Assembly (NCBI GenBank): GCA_022818135.1
Contig: JAFMSR010000003.1
Span: 9,027,476-9,091,475 of the forward strand
From: Saxidomus purpurata
Lineage: Eukaryota > Mollusca > Bivalvia > Venerida > Veneridae
Reading direction: 5' to 3'
Length of the DNA stretch: 64,000 nucleotides
Shown: piece after piece, positions 35,213 through 50,940 of the stretch
How the letters are laid out: every line of letters begins with the position of its first letter
Numbering within the stretch: position 1 is the stretch's first letter
Program-made: the position numbers and the translations under genes
Notes under the pieces: generated by a model
Databases searched by the model: none
Seen by the model: the letters and a program-made list of their open reading frames with translations, nothing else
What the model was told of the DNA's origin: nothing

Positions 35213-38200
35213 AAGCGAAAAGGCTTGGTACTGATCACTTCTGCAAAGTGTCATTGAAATCCACATATGAATTTTCCGAAAAAAAAACAACAAAACTGTT
35301 CACAAATTTGTACCATTTGAGGGTTTATCAGTTTTTATTATGTTTACCCTGGTCTGACCTCTTAATCTTTCATGGTTTGTTATTGATCTGATCCTTAATG
35401 AATTGAAACACTATGTCCGTGTTCAGTGTTGAAGTACAGGGGGTCTGCATGGATTCTGAGGAAACACAAGTTGTCAGTTTTCATAGTTTATTGTGAACTA
35501 TCTTCATTTTTAATGCATTTCCTTCGGTTAAAGTGATTCATGTACAATCCCTGCCAAAATAAAGACAAAATGTCTCTCAAAAACTGAACTTTTTAACAGG
35601 TCGGGACCCGTTGCGTTTTTCATTCCTGTGGTTTGGGGTGAAACAACCTTTGGGGTCTAGAATGGGGTCAATGTGATACATCGTTCTGTCCGTCTTAATA
35701 AGAAGGTTACAGAAGTGCATAATGCTTTGGGTCTACGTTTACATTTCACCCCTCTGTGACCTACTTTTACGTATGACCAACTTTGGCCCATTTGGTCTCA
35801 AAACAGTGATCCGATTAGTTTCATTTCATGAACAGAAAGGGTGTCAAGATTTGGAATCAATTTAGACACCCAGACATGTCTTCGGAGAACAGAAATGAAA
35901 ATGTCTCGCCCGCTTATACACAAAATAATTTCATATAAACGCCATAAATTTACCGTTATATCTAGTTTAAAGGGAGGTAATTTGAAAATTGAATATTTTG
36001 AGCCACAGCTCTCGCTTTTGCATTGTGTTTCAATAAAACATGGTTGAGTTATCTAGTCATTTTCGTATTTTTCTCTTAACTGGCCGGAGAACCAATTGAA
36101 ATTTAGTAGAATATTTGTTTATATTAAATGAATTATCTCCCTGTATTGGATGATAAAATTTGCTTAAAAGCAGCAGATTAGACTCGTATGCATACACGGA
36201 TTAATATGCATTGACCGTGCAATTGAAAGGGCACAGTGATTATAATTGATTGCTGGTGTTAAACACCCCCTACGCCCCATGCTACCCTTACTATATAAGT
36301 AAACCTTTTATGACAAAAAAATGGTGTCTGCGAACTCGCAACAACAGTTTCTATAAAGGGAAGTAATTCACTTTGAAGTAGCACCATGACAAAAAGGCAG
36401 ACATTGGATTACTGACCGACGTACTTTAAATGTCTGACTCTAACCTCTCGATTTAAAGTGAAGTGAAGTAATGAGTAGTTATTTGTTTGATTCTTATTTA
36501 ACAGATAGAAACAAAAACTGTAACATTTATATTATCTCCCTTTTTTAAATTGTGTTCAAATGCAGATAGAAAGCCTTTTTGCAAAGTTTCACTGAAATTC
36601 TTACATTTAATGAGGAGAAAATGTTCCGAAAAGGAATCTCTATTTTAAGTAGCATGACCTTGACCTTGACCTTGACCTTGACCAAGCGAAAAGGCTTGGT
36701 ACTGATCACTTCTGCAAAGTGTCATTGAAATCCACATATGAATTTTCCGAAAAAAAAACAACAAAACTGTTCACAAATTTGTACCATTTGAGGGTTTATC
36801 AGTTTTTATTATGTTTACCCTGGTCTGACCTCTTAATCTTTCATGGTTTGTTATTGATCTGATCCTTAATGAATTGAAACACTATGTCCGTGTTCAGTGT
36901 TGAAGTACAGGGAGTCTGCATGGATTCTGAGGAAACACAAGTTGTCAGTTTTCATAGTTTATTGTGAACTATCTTCATTTTTAATGCATTTCCTTCGGTT
37001 AAAGTGATTCATGTACAATCCCTGCCAAAATAAAGACAAAATGTCTCTCAAAAACTGAACTTTTTAACAGGTCGGGACCCGTTGCGTTTTTCATTCCTGT
37101 GGTTTGGGGTGAAACAACCTTGGGGTCTAGAATGGGGTCAATGTGATACATCGTTCTTTCCGTCTTAATAAGAAGGTTACAGAAGTGCATAATGCTTTGG
37201 GTCTACGTTTACATTTCACCCCTCTGTGACCTACTTTACGTATGACCAACTTTGGCCCATTTGGTCTCAAAACAGTGATCCGATTAGTTTCATTTCATGA
37301 ACAGAAAGGGTGTCAAGATTTGGAATCAATTTAGACACCCAGACATGTTTTCGGAGAACAAAATGAAAATGTCTCGCCCGCTTATACACAAAATAATTTC
37401 ATATAAACGCCATAAATTTACCGTTATATCTAGTTTAAAGGGAGGTAATTTGAAAATTGAATATTTTGAGCCACAGCTCTCGCTTTTGCATTGTGTTTCA
37501 ATAAAACATGGTTGAGTTATCTAGTCATTTTCGTATTTTTCTCTTAACTGGCCGGAGAACCAATTGAAATTTAGTAGAATATTTGTTTATATTAAATGAA
37601 TTATCTCCCTGTATTGGATGATAAAATTTGCTTAAAAGCAGCAGATTAGACTCGTATGCATACACGGATTAATATGCATTGACCGTGCAATTGAAAGGGC
37701 ACAGTGATTATAATTGATTGCTGGTGTTAAACACCCCCTACGCCCCATGCTACCCTTACTATATAAGTAAACCTTTTATGACAAAAAAATGGTGTCTGCG
37801 AACTCGCAACAACAGTTTCTATAAAGGGAAGTAATTCACTTTGAAGTAGCACCATGACAAAAAGGCAGACATTGGATTACTGACCGACGTACTTTAAATG
37901 TCTGACTCTAACCTCTCGATTTAAAGTGAAGTGAAGTAATGAGTAGTTATTTGTTTGATTCTTATTTAACAGATAGAAACAAAAACTGTAACATTTATAT
38001 TATCTCCCTTTTTTAAATTGTGTTCAAATGCAGATAGAAAGCCTTTTTGCAAAGTTTCACTGAAATTCTTACATTTAATGAGGAGAAAATGTTCCGAAAA
38101 GGAATCTCTATTTTAAGTAGCATGACCTTGACCTTGACCTTGACCTTGACCAAGCGAAAAGGCTTGGTACTGATCACTTCTGCAAAGTGTCATTGAAATC

Positions 38201-41200
38201 CACATATGAATTTTCCGAAAAAAAAACAACAAAACTGTTCACAAATTTGTACCATTTGAGGGTTTATCAGTTTTTATTATGTTTACCCTGGTCTGACCTC
38301 TTAATCTTTCATGGTTTGTTATTGATCTGATCCTTAATGAATTGAAACACTATGTCCGTGTTCAGTGTTGAAGTACAGGGGGTCTGCATGGATTCTGAGG
38401 AAACACAAGTTGTCAGTTTTCATAGTTTATTGTGAACTATCTTCATTTTTAATGCATTTCCTTCGGTTAAAGTGATTCATGTACAATCCCTGCCAAAATA
38501 AAGACAAAATGTCTCTCAAAAACTGAACTTTTTAACAGGTCGGGACCCGTTGCGTTTTTCATTCCTGTGGTTTGGGGTGAAACAACCTTTGGGGTCTAGA
38601 ATGGGGTCAATGTGATACATCGTTCTTTCCGTCTTAATAAGAAGGTTACAGAAGTGCATAATGCTTTGGGTCTACGTTTACATTTCACCCCTCTGTGACC
38701 TACTTTACGTATGACCAACTTTGGCCCATTTGGTCTCAAAACAGTGATCCGATTAGTTTCATTTCATGAACAGAAAGGGTGTCAAGATTTGGAATCAATT
38801 TAGACACCCAGACATGTCTTCGGAGAACAGAAATGAAAATGTCTCGCCCGCTTATACACAAAATAATTTCATATAAATGCCATAAATTTACCGTTATATC
38901 TAGTTTAAAGGGAGGTAATTTGAAAATTGAATATTTTGAGCCACAGCTCTCGCTTTTGCATTGTGTTTCAATAAAACATGGTTGAGTTATCTAGTTATTT
39001 TCGTATTTTTCTCTTAACTGGCCGGAGAACCAATTGAAATTTAGTAGAATATTTGTTTATATTAAATGAATTATCTCCCTGTATTGGATGATAAAATTTG
39101 CTTAAAAGCAGCAGATTAGACTCGTATGCATACACGGATTAATATGCATTGACCGTGCAATTGAAAGGGCACAGTGATTATAATTGATTGCTGGTGTTAA
39201 ACACCCCCTACGCCCCATGCTACCCTTACTATATAAGTAAACCTTTTATGACAAAAAAATGGTGTCTGCGAACTCGCAACAACAGTTTCTATAAAGGGAA
39301 GTAATTCACTTTGAAGTAGCACCATGACAAAAAGGCAGACATTGGATTACTGACCGACGTACTTTAAATGTCTGACTCTAACCTCTCGATTTAAAGTGAA
39401 GTGAAGTAATGAGTAGTTATTTGTTTGATTCTTATTTAACAGATAGAAACAAAAACTGTAACATTTATATTATCTCCCTTTTTTAAATTGTGTTCAAATG
39501 CAGATAGAAAGCCTTTTTGCAAAGTTTCACTGAAATTCTTACATTTAATGAGGAGAAAATGTTCCGAAAAGGAATCTCTATTTTAAGTAGCATGACCTTG
39601 ACCTTGACCTTGACCTTGACCAAGCGAAAAGGCTTGGTACTGATCACTTCTGCAAAGTGTCATTGAAATCCACATATGAATTTTCCGAAAAAAAAACAAC
39701 AAAACTGTTCACAAATTTGTACCATTTGAGGGTTTATCAGTTTTTATTATGTTTACCCTGGTCTGACCTCTTAATCTTTCATGGTTTGTTATTGATCTGA
39801 TCCTTAATGAATTGAAACACTATGTCCGTGTTCAGTGTTGAAGTACAGGGGGTCTGCATGGATTCTGAGGAAACACAAGTTGTCAGTTTTCATAGTTTAT
39901 TGTGAACTATCTTCATTTTTAATGCATTTCCTTCGGTTAAAGTGATTCATGTACAATCCCTGCCAAAATAAAGACAAAATGTCTCTCAAAAACTGAACTT
40001 TTTAACAGGTCGGGACCCGTTGCGTTTTTCATTCCTGTGGTTTGGGGTGAAACAACCTTTGGGGTCTAGAATGGGGTCAATGTGATACATCGTTCTTTCC
40101 GTCTTAATAAGAAGGTTACAGAAGTGCATAATGCTTTGGGTCTACGTTTACATTTCACCCCTCTGTGACCTACTTTACGTATGACCAACTTTGGCCCATT
40201 TGGTCTCAAAACAGTGATCCGATTAGTTTCATTTCATGAACAGAAAGGGTGTCAAGATTTGGAATCAATTTAGACACCCAGACATGTCTTCGGAGAACAG
40301 AATGAAAATGTCTCGCCCGCTTATACACAAAATAATTTCATATAAACGCCATAAATTTACCGTTATATCTAGTTTAAAGGGAGGTAATTTGAAAATTGAA
40401 TATTTTGAGCCACAGCTCTCGCTTTTGCATTGTGTTTCAATAAAACATGGTTGAGTTATCTAGTCATTTTCGTATTTTTCTCTTAACTGGCCGGAGAACC
40501 AATTGAAATTTAGTAGAATATTTGTTTATATTAAATGAATTATCTCCCTGTATTGGATGATAAAATTTGCTTAAAAGCAGCAGATTAGACTCGTATGCAT
40601 ACACGGATTAATATGCATTGACCGTGCAATTGAAAGGGCACAGTGATTATAATTGATTGCTGGTGTTAAACACCCCCTACGCCCCATGCTACCCTTACTA
40701 TATAAGTAAACCTTTTATGACAAAAAAATGGTGTCTGCGAACTCGCAACAACAGTTTCTATAAAGGGAAGTAATTCACTTTGAAGTAGCACCATGACAAA
40801 AAGGCAGACATTGGATTACTGACCGACGTACTTTAAATGTCTGACTCTAACCTCTCGATTTAAAGTGAAGTGAAGTAATGAGTAGTTATTTGTTTGATTC
40901 TTATTTAACAGATAGAAACAAAAACTGTAACATTTATATTATCTCCCCTTTTTTAAATTGTGTTCAAATGCAGATAGAAAGCCTTTTTGCAAAGTTTCAC
41001 TGAAATTCTTACATTTAATGAGGAGAAAATGTTCCGAAAAGGAATCTCTATTTTAAGTAGCATGACCTTGACCTTGACCTTGACCTTGACCAAGCGAAAA
41101 GGCTTGGTACTGATCACTTCTGCAAAGTGTCATTGAAATCCACATATGAATTTTCCGAAAAAAAAACAACAAAACTGTTCACAAATTTGTACCATTTGAG

Positions 41201-44200
41201 GGTTTATCAGTTTTTATTATGTTTACCCTGGTCTGACCTCTTAATCTTTCATGGTTTGTTATTGATCTGATCCTTAATGAATTGAAACACTATGTCCGTG
41301 TTCAGTGTTGAAGTACAGGGAGTCTGCATGGATTCTGAGGAAACACAAGTTGTCAGTTTTCATAGTTTATTGTGAACTATCTTCATTTTTAATGCATTTC
41401 CTTCGGTTAAAGTGATTCATGTACAATCCCTGCCAAAATAAAGACAAAATGTCTCTCAAAAACTGAACTTTTTAACAGGTCGGGACCCGTTGCGTTTTTC
41501 ATTCCTGTGGTTTGGGGTGAAACAACCTTGGGGTCTAGAATGGGGTCAATGTGATACATCGTTCTGTCCGTCTTAATAAGAAGGTTACAGAAGTGCATAA
41601 TGCTTTGGGTCTACGTTTACATTTCACCCCTCTGTGACCTACTTTACGTATGACCAACTTTGGCCCATTTGGTCTCAAAACAGTGATCCGATTAGTTTCA
41701 TTTCATGAACAGAAAGGGTGTCAAGATTTGGAATCAATTTAGACACCCAGACATGTCTTCGGAGAACAGAATGAAAATGTCTCGCCCGCTTATACACAAA
41801 ATAATTTCATATAAACGCCATAAATTTACCGTTATATCTAGTTTAAAGGGAGGTAATTTGAAAATTGAATATTTTGAGCCACAGCTCTCGCTTTTGCATT
41901 GTGTTTCAATAAAACATGGTTGAGTTATCTAGTCATTTTCGTATTTTTCTCTTAACTGGCCGGAGAACCAATTGAAATTTAGTAGAATATTTGTTTATAT
42001 TAAATGAATTATCTCCCTGTATTGGATGATAAAATTTGCTTAAAAGCAGCAGATTAGACTCGTATGCATACACGGATTAATATGCATTGACCGTGCAATT
42101 GAAAGGGCACAGTGATTATAATTGATTGCTGGTGTTAAACACCCCCTACGCCCCATGCTACCCTTACTATATAAGTAAACCTTTTATGACAAAAAAATGG
42201 TGTCTGCGAACTCGCAACAACAGTTTCTATAAAGGGAAGTAATTCACTTTGAAGTAGCACCATGACAAAAAGGCAGACATTGGATTACTGACCGACGTAC
42301 TTTAAATGTCTGACTCTAACCTCTCGATTTAAAGTGAAGTGAAGTAATGAGTAGTTATTTGTTTGATTCTTATTTAACAGATAGAAACAAAAACTGTAAC
42401 ATTTATATTATCTCCCTTTTTTAAATTGTGTTCAAATGCAGATAGAAAGCCTTTTTGCAAAGTTTCACTGAAATTCTTACATTTAATGAGGAGAAAATGT
42501 TCCGAAAAGGAATCTCTATTTTAAGTAGCATGACCTTGACCTTGACCTTGACCTTGACCAAGCGAAAAGGCTTGGTACTGATCACTTCTGCAAAGTGTCA
42601 TTGAAATCCACATATGAATTTTCCGAAAAAAAACAACAAAACTGTTCACAAATTTGTACCATTTGAGGGTTTATCAGTTTTTATTATGTTTACCCTGGTC
42701 TGACCTCTGAATCTTTCATGGTTTGTTATTGATCTGATCCTTAATGAATTGAAACACTATGTCCGTGTTCAGTGTTGAAGTACAGGGAGTCTGCATGGAT
42801 TCTGAGGAAACACAAGTTGTCAGTTTTCATAGTTTATTGTGAACTATCTTCATTTTTAATGCATTTCCTTCGGTTAAAGTGATTCATGTACAATCCCTGC
42901 CAAAATAAAGACAAAATGTCTCTCAAAAACTGAACTTTTTAACAGGTCGGGACCCGTTGCGTTTTTCATTCCTGTGGTTTGGGGTGAAACAACCTTGGGG
43001 TCTAGAATGGGGTCAATGTGATACATCGTTCTGTCCGTCTTAATAAGAAGGTTACAGAAGTGCATAATGCTTTGGGTCTACGTTTACATTTCACCCCTCT
43101 GTGACCTACTTTACGTATGACCAACTTTGGCCCATTTGGTCTCAAAACAGTGATCCGATTAGTTTCATTTCATGAACAGAAAGGGTGTCAAGATTTGGAA
43201 TCAATTTAGACACCCAGACATGTCTTCGGAGAACAGAATGAAAATGTCTCGCCCGCTTATACACAAAATAATTTCATATAAACGCCATAAATTTACCGTT
43301 ATATCTAGTTTAAAGGGAGGTAATTTGAAAATTGAATATTTTGAGCCACAGCTCTCGCTTTTGCATTGTGTTTCAATAAAACATGGTTGAGTTATCTAGT
43401 CATTTTCGTATTTTTCTCTTAACTGGCCGGAGAACCAATTGAAATTTAGTAGAATATTTGTTTATATTAAATGAATTATCTCCCTGTATTGGATGATAAA
43501 ATTTGCTTAAAAGCAGCAGATTAGACTCGTATGCATACACGGATTAATATGCATTGACCGTGCAATTGAAAGGGCACAGTGATTATAATTGATTGCTGGT
43601 GTTAAACACCCCCTACGCCCCATGCTACCCTTACTATATAAGTAAACCTTTTATGACAAAAAAATGGTGTCTGCGAACTCGCAACAACAGTTTCTATAAA
43701 GGGAAGTAATTCACTTTGAAGTAGCACCATGACAAAAAGGCAGACATTGGATTACTGACCGACGTACTTTAAATGTCTGACTCTAACCTCTCGATTTAAA
43801 GTGAAGTGAAGTAATGAGTAGTTATTTGTTTGATTCTTATTTAACAGATAGAAACAAAAACTGTAACATTTATATTATCTCCCTTTTTTAAATTGTGTTC
43901 AAATGCAGATAGAAAGCCTTTTTGCAAAGTTTCACTGAAATTCTTACATTTAATGAGGAGAAAATGTTCCGAAAAGGAATCTCTATTTTAAGTAGCATGA
44001 CCTTGACCTTGACCTTGACCTTGACCAAGCGAAAAGGCTTGGTACTGATCACTTCTGCAAAGTGTCATTGAAATCCACATATGAATTTTCCGAAAAAAAA
44101 ACAACAAAACTGTTCACAAATTTGTACCATTTGAGGGTTTATCAGTTTTTATTATGTTTACCCTGGTCTGACCTCTGAATCTTTCATGGTTTGTTATTGA

Positions 44201-46159
44201 TCTGATCCTTAATGAATTGAAACACTATGTCCGTGTTCAGTGTTGAAGTACAGGGGGTCTGCATGGATTCTGAGGAAACACAAGTTGTCAGTTTTCATAG
44301 TTTATTGTGAACTATCTTCATTTTTAATGCATTTCCTTCGGTTAAAGTGATTCATGTACAATCCCTGCCAAAATAAAGACAAAATGTCTCTCAAAAACTG
44401 AACTTTTTAACAGGTCGGGACCCGTTGCGTTTTTCATTCCTGTGGTTTGGGGTGAAACAACCTTTGGGGTCTAGAATGGGGTCAATGTGATACATCGTTC
44501 TGTCCGTCTTAATAAGAAGGTTACAGAAGTGCATAATGCTTTGGGTCTACGTTTACATTTCACCCCTCTGTGACCTACTTTACGTATGACCAACTTTGGC
44601 CCATTTGGTCTCAAAACAGTGATCCGATTAGTTTCATTTCATGAACAGAAAGGGTGTCAAGATTTGGAATCAATTTAGACACCCAGACATGTCTTCGGAG
44701 AACAGAATGAAAATGTCTCGCCCGCTTATACACAAAATAATTTCATATAAACGCCATAAATTTACCGTTATATCTAGTTTAAAGGGAGGTAATTTGAAAA
44801 TTGAATATTTTGAGCCACAGCTCTCGCTTTTGCATTGTGTTTCAATAAAACATGGTTGAGTTATCTAGTCATTTTCGTATTTTTCTCTTAACTGGCCGGA
44901 GAACCAATTGAAATTTAGTAGAATATTTGTTTATATTAAATGAATTATCTCCCTGTATTGGATGATAAAATTTGCTTAAAAGCAGCAGATTAGACTCGTA
45001 TGCATACACGGATTAATATGCATTGACCGTGCAATTGAAAGGGCACAGTGATTATAATTGATTGCTGGTGTTAAACACCCCCTACGCCCCATGCTACCCT
45101 TACTATATAAGTAAACCTTTTATGACAAAAAAATGGTGTCTGCGAACTCGCAACAACAGTTTCTATAAAGGGAAGTAATTCACTTTGAAGTAGCACCATG
45201 ACAAAAAGGCAGACATTGGATTACTGACCGACGTACTTTAAATGTCTGACTCTAACCTCTCGATTTAAAGTGAAGTGAAGTAATGAGTAGTTATTTGTTT
45301 GATTCTTATTTAACAGATAGAAACAAAAACTGTAACATTTATATTATCTCCCTTTTTTAAATTGTGTTCAAATGCAGATAGAAAGCCTTTTTGCAAAGTT
45401 TCACTGAAATTCTTACATTTAATGAGGAGAAAATGTTCCGAAAAGGAATCTCTATTTTAAGTAGCATGACCTTGACCTTGACCTTGACCTTGACCAAGCG
45501 AAAAGGCTTGGTACTGATCACTTCTGCAAAGTGTCATTGAAATCCACATATGAATTTTCCGAAAAAAAAACAACAAAACTGTTCACAAATTTGTACCATT
45601 TGAGGGTTTATCAGTTTTTATTATGTTTACCCTGGTCTGACCTCTGAATCTTTCATGGTTTGTTATTGATCTGATCCTTAATGAATTGAAACACTATGTC
45701 CGTGTTCAGTGTTGAAGTACAGGGAGTCTGCATGGATTCTGAGGAAACACAAGTTGTCAGTTTTCATAGTTTATTGTGAACTATCTTCATTTTTAATGCA
45801 TTTCCTTCGGTTAAAGTGATTCATGTACAATCCCTGCCAAAATAAAGACAAAATGTCTCTCAAAAACTGAACTTTTTAACAGGTCGGGACCCGTTGCGTT
45901 TTTCATTCCTGTGGTTTGGGGTGAAACAACCTTGGGGTCTAGAATGGGGTCAATGTGATACATCGTTCTGTCCGTCTTAATAAGAAGGTTACAGAAGTGC
46001 ATAATGCTTTGGGTCTACGTTTACATTTCACCCCTCTGTGACCTACTTTACGTATGACCAACTTTGGCCCATTTGGTCTCAAAACAGTGATCCGATTAGT
46101 TTCATTTCATGAACAGAAAGGGTGTCAAGATTTGGAATCAATTTAGACACCCAGACATG

Positions 46160-48135
46160 TCTTCGGAGAACAAAATGAAAATGTCTCGCCCGCTTATACA
46201 CAAAATAATTTCATATAAACGCCATAAATTTACCGTTATATCTAGTTTAAAGGGAGGTAATTTGAAAATTGAATATTTTGAGCCACAGCTCTCGCTTTTG
46301 CATTGTGTTTCAATAAGACATGGTTGAGTTATCTAGTTATTTTCGTACTTTTCTCTTAACTGGCCGGAGAACCAATTGAAATTTAGTAGAATGTTTGTTT
46401 ATATTAAATGAATTATCTCCCTTTAATGGATGATAAAATTTGCTTAAAGCAGCACATTAGACTCGTATGCATACACGGATTAATATGCATTGACCGTGCA
46501 ATTGAAAGGGCACAGTGATTATAATTGATTGCTGGTGTTAAACACCCCCTACGCCCCATGCTACCCTTACTATATAAGTAAACCTTTTATGACAAAAAAA
46601 TGGTGTCTGCGAACTCGCAACAACAGTTTCTATAAAGGGAGGTAATTCACTTTGAAGTAGCACAATGACAAAAAGGCAGACATTGGATTACTGACCGACG
46701 TACTTTAAATGTCTGACTCTAACCTCTCGATTTAAAGTGAAGTGAAGTAATGAGTAGTTATTTGTTTGATTCGTATTTAACAGATAGAAACAAAAACTGT
46801 AACATTTATATTATCTCCCTTTTTTAAATTGTGTTCAAATGCAGATAGAAAGCCTTTTGCAAAGTTTCACTGAAATTCTTACATTTAATGAGGAGAAAAT
46901 GTTCCGAAAAGGAATCTCTATTTTAAGTAGCATGACCTTGACCTTGACCTTGACCTTGACCAAGCGAAAAGGCTTGGTACTGATCACTTCTGCAAAGTGT
47001 CATTGAAATCCACATATGAATTTTCCGAAAAAAAACAACAAAACTGTTCACAAATTTGTACCATTTGAGGGTTTATCAGTTTTTATTATGTTTACCCTGG
47101 TCTGACCTCTTAATCTTTCATGGTTTGTTATTGATCTGATCCTTAATGAATTGAAACACTATGTCCGTGTTCAGTGTTGAAGTACAGGGGGTCTGCATGG
47201 ATTCTGAGTAAACACAAGTTGTCAGTTTTCATAGTTTATTGTGAACTATCTTCATTTTTAATGCATTTCCTTCGGTTAAAGTGATTCATGTACAATCCCT
47301 GCCAAAATAAAGACAAAATGTCTCTCAAAAACTGAACTTTTTAACAGGTCGGGACCCGTTGCGTTTTTCATTCCTGTGGTTTGGGGTGAAACAACCTTGG
47401 GGTCTAGAATGGGGTCAATGTGATACATCGTTCTTTCCGTCTTAATAAGAAGGTTACAGAAGTGCATAATGCTTTGGGTCTACGTTTACATTTCACCCCT
47501 CTGTGACCTACTTTTTACGTATGACCAACTCTGGCCCAATTGGTCCTAAAACAGTGATCCGATTAGTTTCATTTCATGAACAGAAATGGTGTCAAGATTT
47601 GGAATCAATTTAGACACCCAGACATGTCTTCGGAGAACAAAATGAAAATGTCTCGCCCGCTTATACACAAAATAATTTCATATAAATGCCATAAATTTAC
47701 CGTTATATCTAGTTTAAAGGGAGGTAATTTGAAAATTGAATATTTTGAGCCACAGCTCTCGCTTTTGCATTGTGTTTCAATAAGACATGGTTGAGTTATC
47801 TAGTTATTTTCGTACTTTTCTCTTAACTGGCCGGAGAACCAATTGAAATTTAGTAGAATGTTTGTTTATATTAAATGAATTATCTCCCTGTATTGGATGA
47901 TAAAATTTGCTTAAAAGCAGCAGATTAGACTCGTATGCATACACGGATTAATATGCATTGACCGTGCAATTGAAAGGGCACAGTGATTATAATTGATTGC
48001 TGGTGTTAAACACCCCCTACGCCCCATGCTACCCTTACTATATAAGTAAACCTTTTATGACAAAAAAATGGTGTCTGCGAACTCGCAACAACAGTTTCTA
48101 TAAAGGGAAGTAATTCACTTTGAAGTAGCACAATG
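46160..48135. repeat. Subfamily-B tract inside the satellite
   Basis: From about 46160 to 47875 the copies carry linked variants (GAGAACAAAATG, CAATAAGACATGG, TTCGTACTTTTC, TAGAATGTTTG, and CACAATGAC in place of CACCATGAC at 46660 and 48130). These are otherwise largely shared only with the first unit (33589-35050). Flanking copies have CAATAAAACATGG, TTCGTATTTTTC and TAGAATATTTG. The switches fall inside units, not at unit borders. Confidence 0.8.
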
Positions 48136-50940
48136 ACAAAAAGGCAGACATTGGATTACTGACCGACGTACTTTAAATGTCTGACTCTAACCTCTCGATT
48201 TAAAGTGAAGTGAAGTAATGAGTAGTTATTTGTTTGATTCTTATTTAACAGATAGAAACAAAAACTGTAACATTTATATTATCTCCCTTTTTTTAAATTG
48301 TGTTCAAATGCAGATAGAAAGCCTTTTTGCAAAGTTTCACTGAAATTCTTACATTTAATGAGGAGAAAATGTTCCGAAAAGGAATCTCTATTTTAAGTAG
48401 CATGACCTTGACCTTGACCTTGACCTTGACCAAGCGAAAAGGCTTGGTACTGATCACTTCTGCAAAGTGTCATTGAAATCCACATATGAATTTTCCGAAA
48501 AAAAACAACAAAACTGTTCACAAATTTGTACCATTTGAGGGTTTATCAGTTTTTATTATGTTTACCCTGGTCTGACCTCTTAATCTTTCATGGTTTGTTA
48601 TTGATCTGATCCTTAATGAATTGAAACACTATGTCCGTGTTCAGTGTTGAAGTACAGGGGGTCTGCATGGATTCTGAGGAAACACAAGTTGTCAGTTTTC
48701 ATAGTTTATTGTGAACTATCTTCATTTTTAATGCATTTCCTTCGGTTAAAGTGATTCATGTACAATCCCTGCCAAAATAAAGACAAAATGTCTCTCAAAA
48801 ACTGAACTTTTTAACAGGTCGGGACCCGTTGCGTTTTTCATTCCTGTGGTTTGGGGTGAAACAACCTTGGGGTCTAGAATGGGGTCAATGTGATACATCG
48901 TTCTGTCCGTCTTAATAAGAAGGTTACAGAAGTGCATAATGCTTTGGGTCTACGTTTACATTTCACCCCTCTGTGACCTACTTTACGTATGACCAACTTT
49001 GGCCCATTTGGTCTCAAAACAGTGATCCGATTAGTTTCATTTCATGAACAGAAAGGGTGTCAAGATTTGGAATCAATTTAGACACCCAGACATGTCTTCG
49101 GAGAACAGAATGAAAATGTCTCGCCCGCTTATACACAAAATAATTTCATATAAACGCCATAAATTTACCGTTATATCTAGTTTAAAGGGAGGTAATTTGA
49201 AAATTGAATATTTTGAGCCACAGCTCTCGCTTTTGCATTGTGTTTCAATAAAACATGGTTGAGTTATCTAGTCATTTTCGTATTTTTCTCTTAACTGGCC
49301 GGAGAACCAATTGAAATTTAGTAGAATATTTGTTTATATTAAATGAATTATCTCCCTGTATTGGATGATAAAATTTGCTTAAAAGCAGCAGATTAGACTC
49401 GTATGCATACACGGATTAATATGCATTGACCGTGCAATTGAAAGGGCACAGTGATTATAATTGATTGCTGGTGTTAAACACCCCCTACGCCCCATGCTAC
49501 CCTTACTATATAAGTAAACCTTTTATGACAAAAAAATGGTGTCTGCGAACTCGCAACAACAGTTTCTATAAAGGGAAGTAATTCACTTTGAAGTAGCACC
49601 ATGACAAAAAGGCAGACATTGGATTACTGACCGACGTACTTTAAATGTCTGACTCTAACCTCTCGATTTAAAGTGAAGTGAAGTAATGAGTAGTTATTTG
49701 TTTGATTCTTATTTAACAGATAGAAACAAAAACTGTAACATTTATATTATCTCCCTTTTTTAAATTGTGTTCAAATGCAGATAGAAAGCCTTTTTGCAAA
49801 GTTTCACTGAAATTCTTACATTTAATGAGGAGAAAATGTTCCGAAAAGGAATCTCTATTTTAAGTAGCATGACCTTGACCTTGACCTTGACCTTGACCAA
49901 GCGAAAAGGCTTGGTACTGATCACTTCTGCAAAGTGTCATTGAAATCCACATATGAATTTTCCGAAAAAAAACAACAAAACTGTTCACAAATTTGTACCA
50001 TTTGAGGGTTTATCAGTTTTTATTATGTTTACCCTGGTCTGACCTCTGAATCTTTCATGGTTTGTTATTGATCTGATCCTTAATGAATTGAAACACTATG
50101 TCCGTGTTCAGTGTTGAAGTACAGGGGGTCTGCATGGATTCTGAGGAAACACAAGTTGTCAGTTTTCATAGTTTATTGTGAACTATCTTCATTTTTAATG
50201 CATTTCCTTCGGTTAAAGTGATTCATGTACAATCCCTGCCAAAATAAAGACAAAATGTCTCTCAAAAACTGAACTTTTTAACAGGTCGGGACCCGTTGCG
50301 TTTTTCATTCCTGTGGTTTGGGGTGAAACAACCTTGGGGTCTAGAATGGGGTCAATGTGATACATCGTTCTGTCCGTCTTAATAAGAAGGTTACAGAAGT
50401 GCATAATGCTTTGGGTCTACGTTTACATTTCACCCCTCTGTGACCTACTTTACGTATGACCAACTTTGGCCCATTTGGTCTCAAAACAGTGATCCGATTA
50501 GTTTCATTTCATGAACAGAAAGGGTGTCAAGATTTGGAATCAATTTAGACACCCAGACATGTCTTCGGAGAACAGAATGAAAATGTCTCGCCCGCTTATA
50601 CACAAAATAATTTCATATAAACGCCATAAATTTACCGTTATATCTAGTTTAAAGGGAGGTAATTTGAAAATTGAATATTTTGAGCCACAGCTCTCGCTTT
50701 TGCATTGTGTTTCAATAAAACATGGTTGAGTTATCTAGTCATTTTCGTATTTTTCTCTTAACTGGCCGGAGAACCAATTGAAATTTAGTAGAATATTTGT
50801 TTATATTAAATGAATTATCTCCCTGTATTGGATGATAAAATTTGCTTAAAAGCAGCAGATTAGACTCGTATGCATACACGGATTAATATGCATTGACCGT
50901 GCAATTGAAAGGGCACAGTGATTATAATTGATTGCTGGTG

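Noticed and set aside
34358..50729. Repeated 72-codon plus-strand ORF (MNRKGVKIWNQ...) and 63-codon minus-strand ORF (MHFCNLLIKT...) in most satellite units, as a gene family
   Set aside because: Conservation follows from near-identity of the whole unit. Codon positions are not favoured over others, some units break the frames by single indels (35841, 38779), and no domain is recognisable. A dN/dS test across units would settle it.
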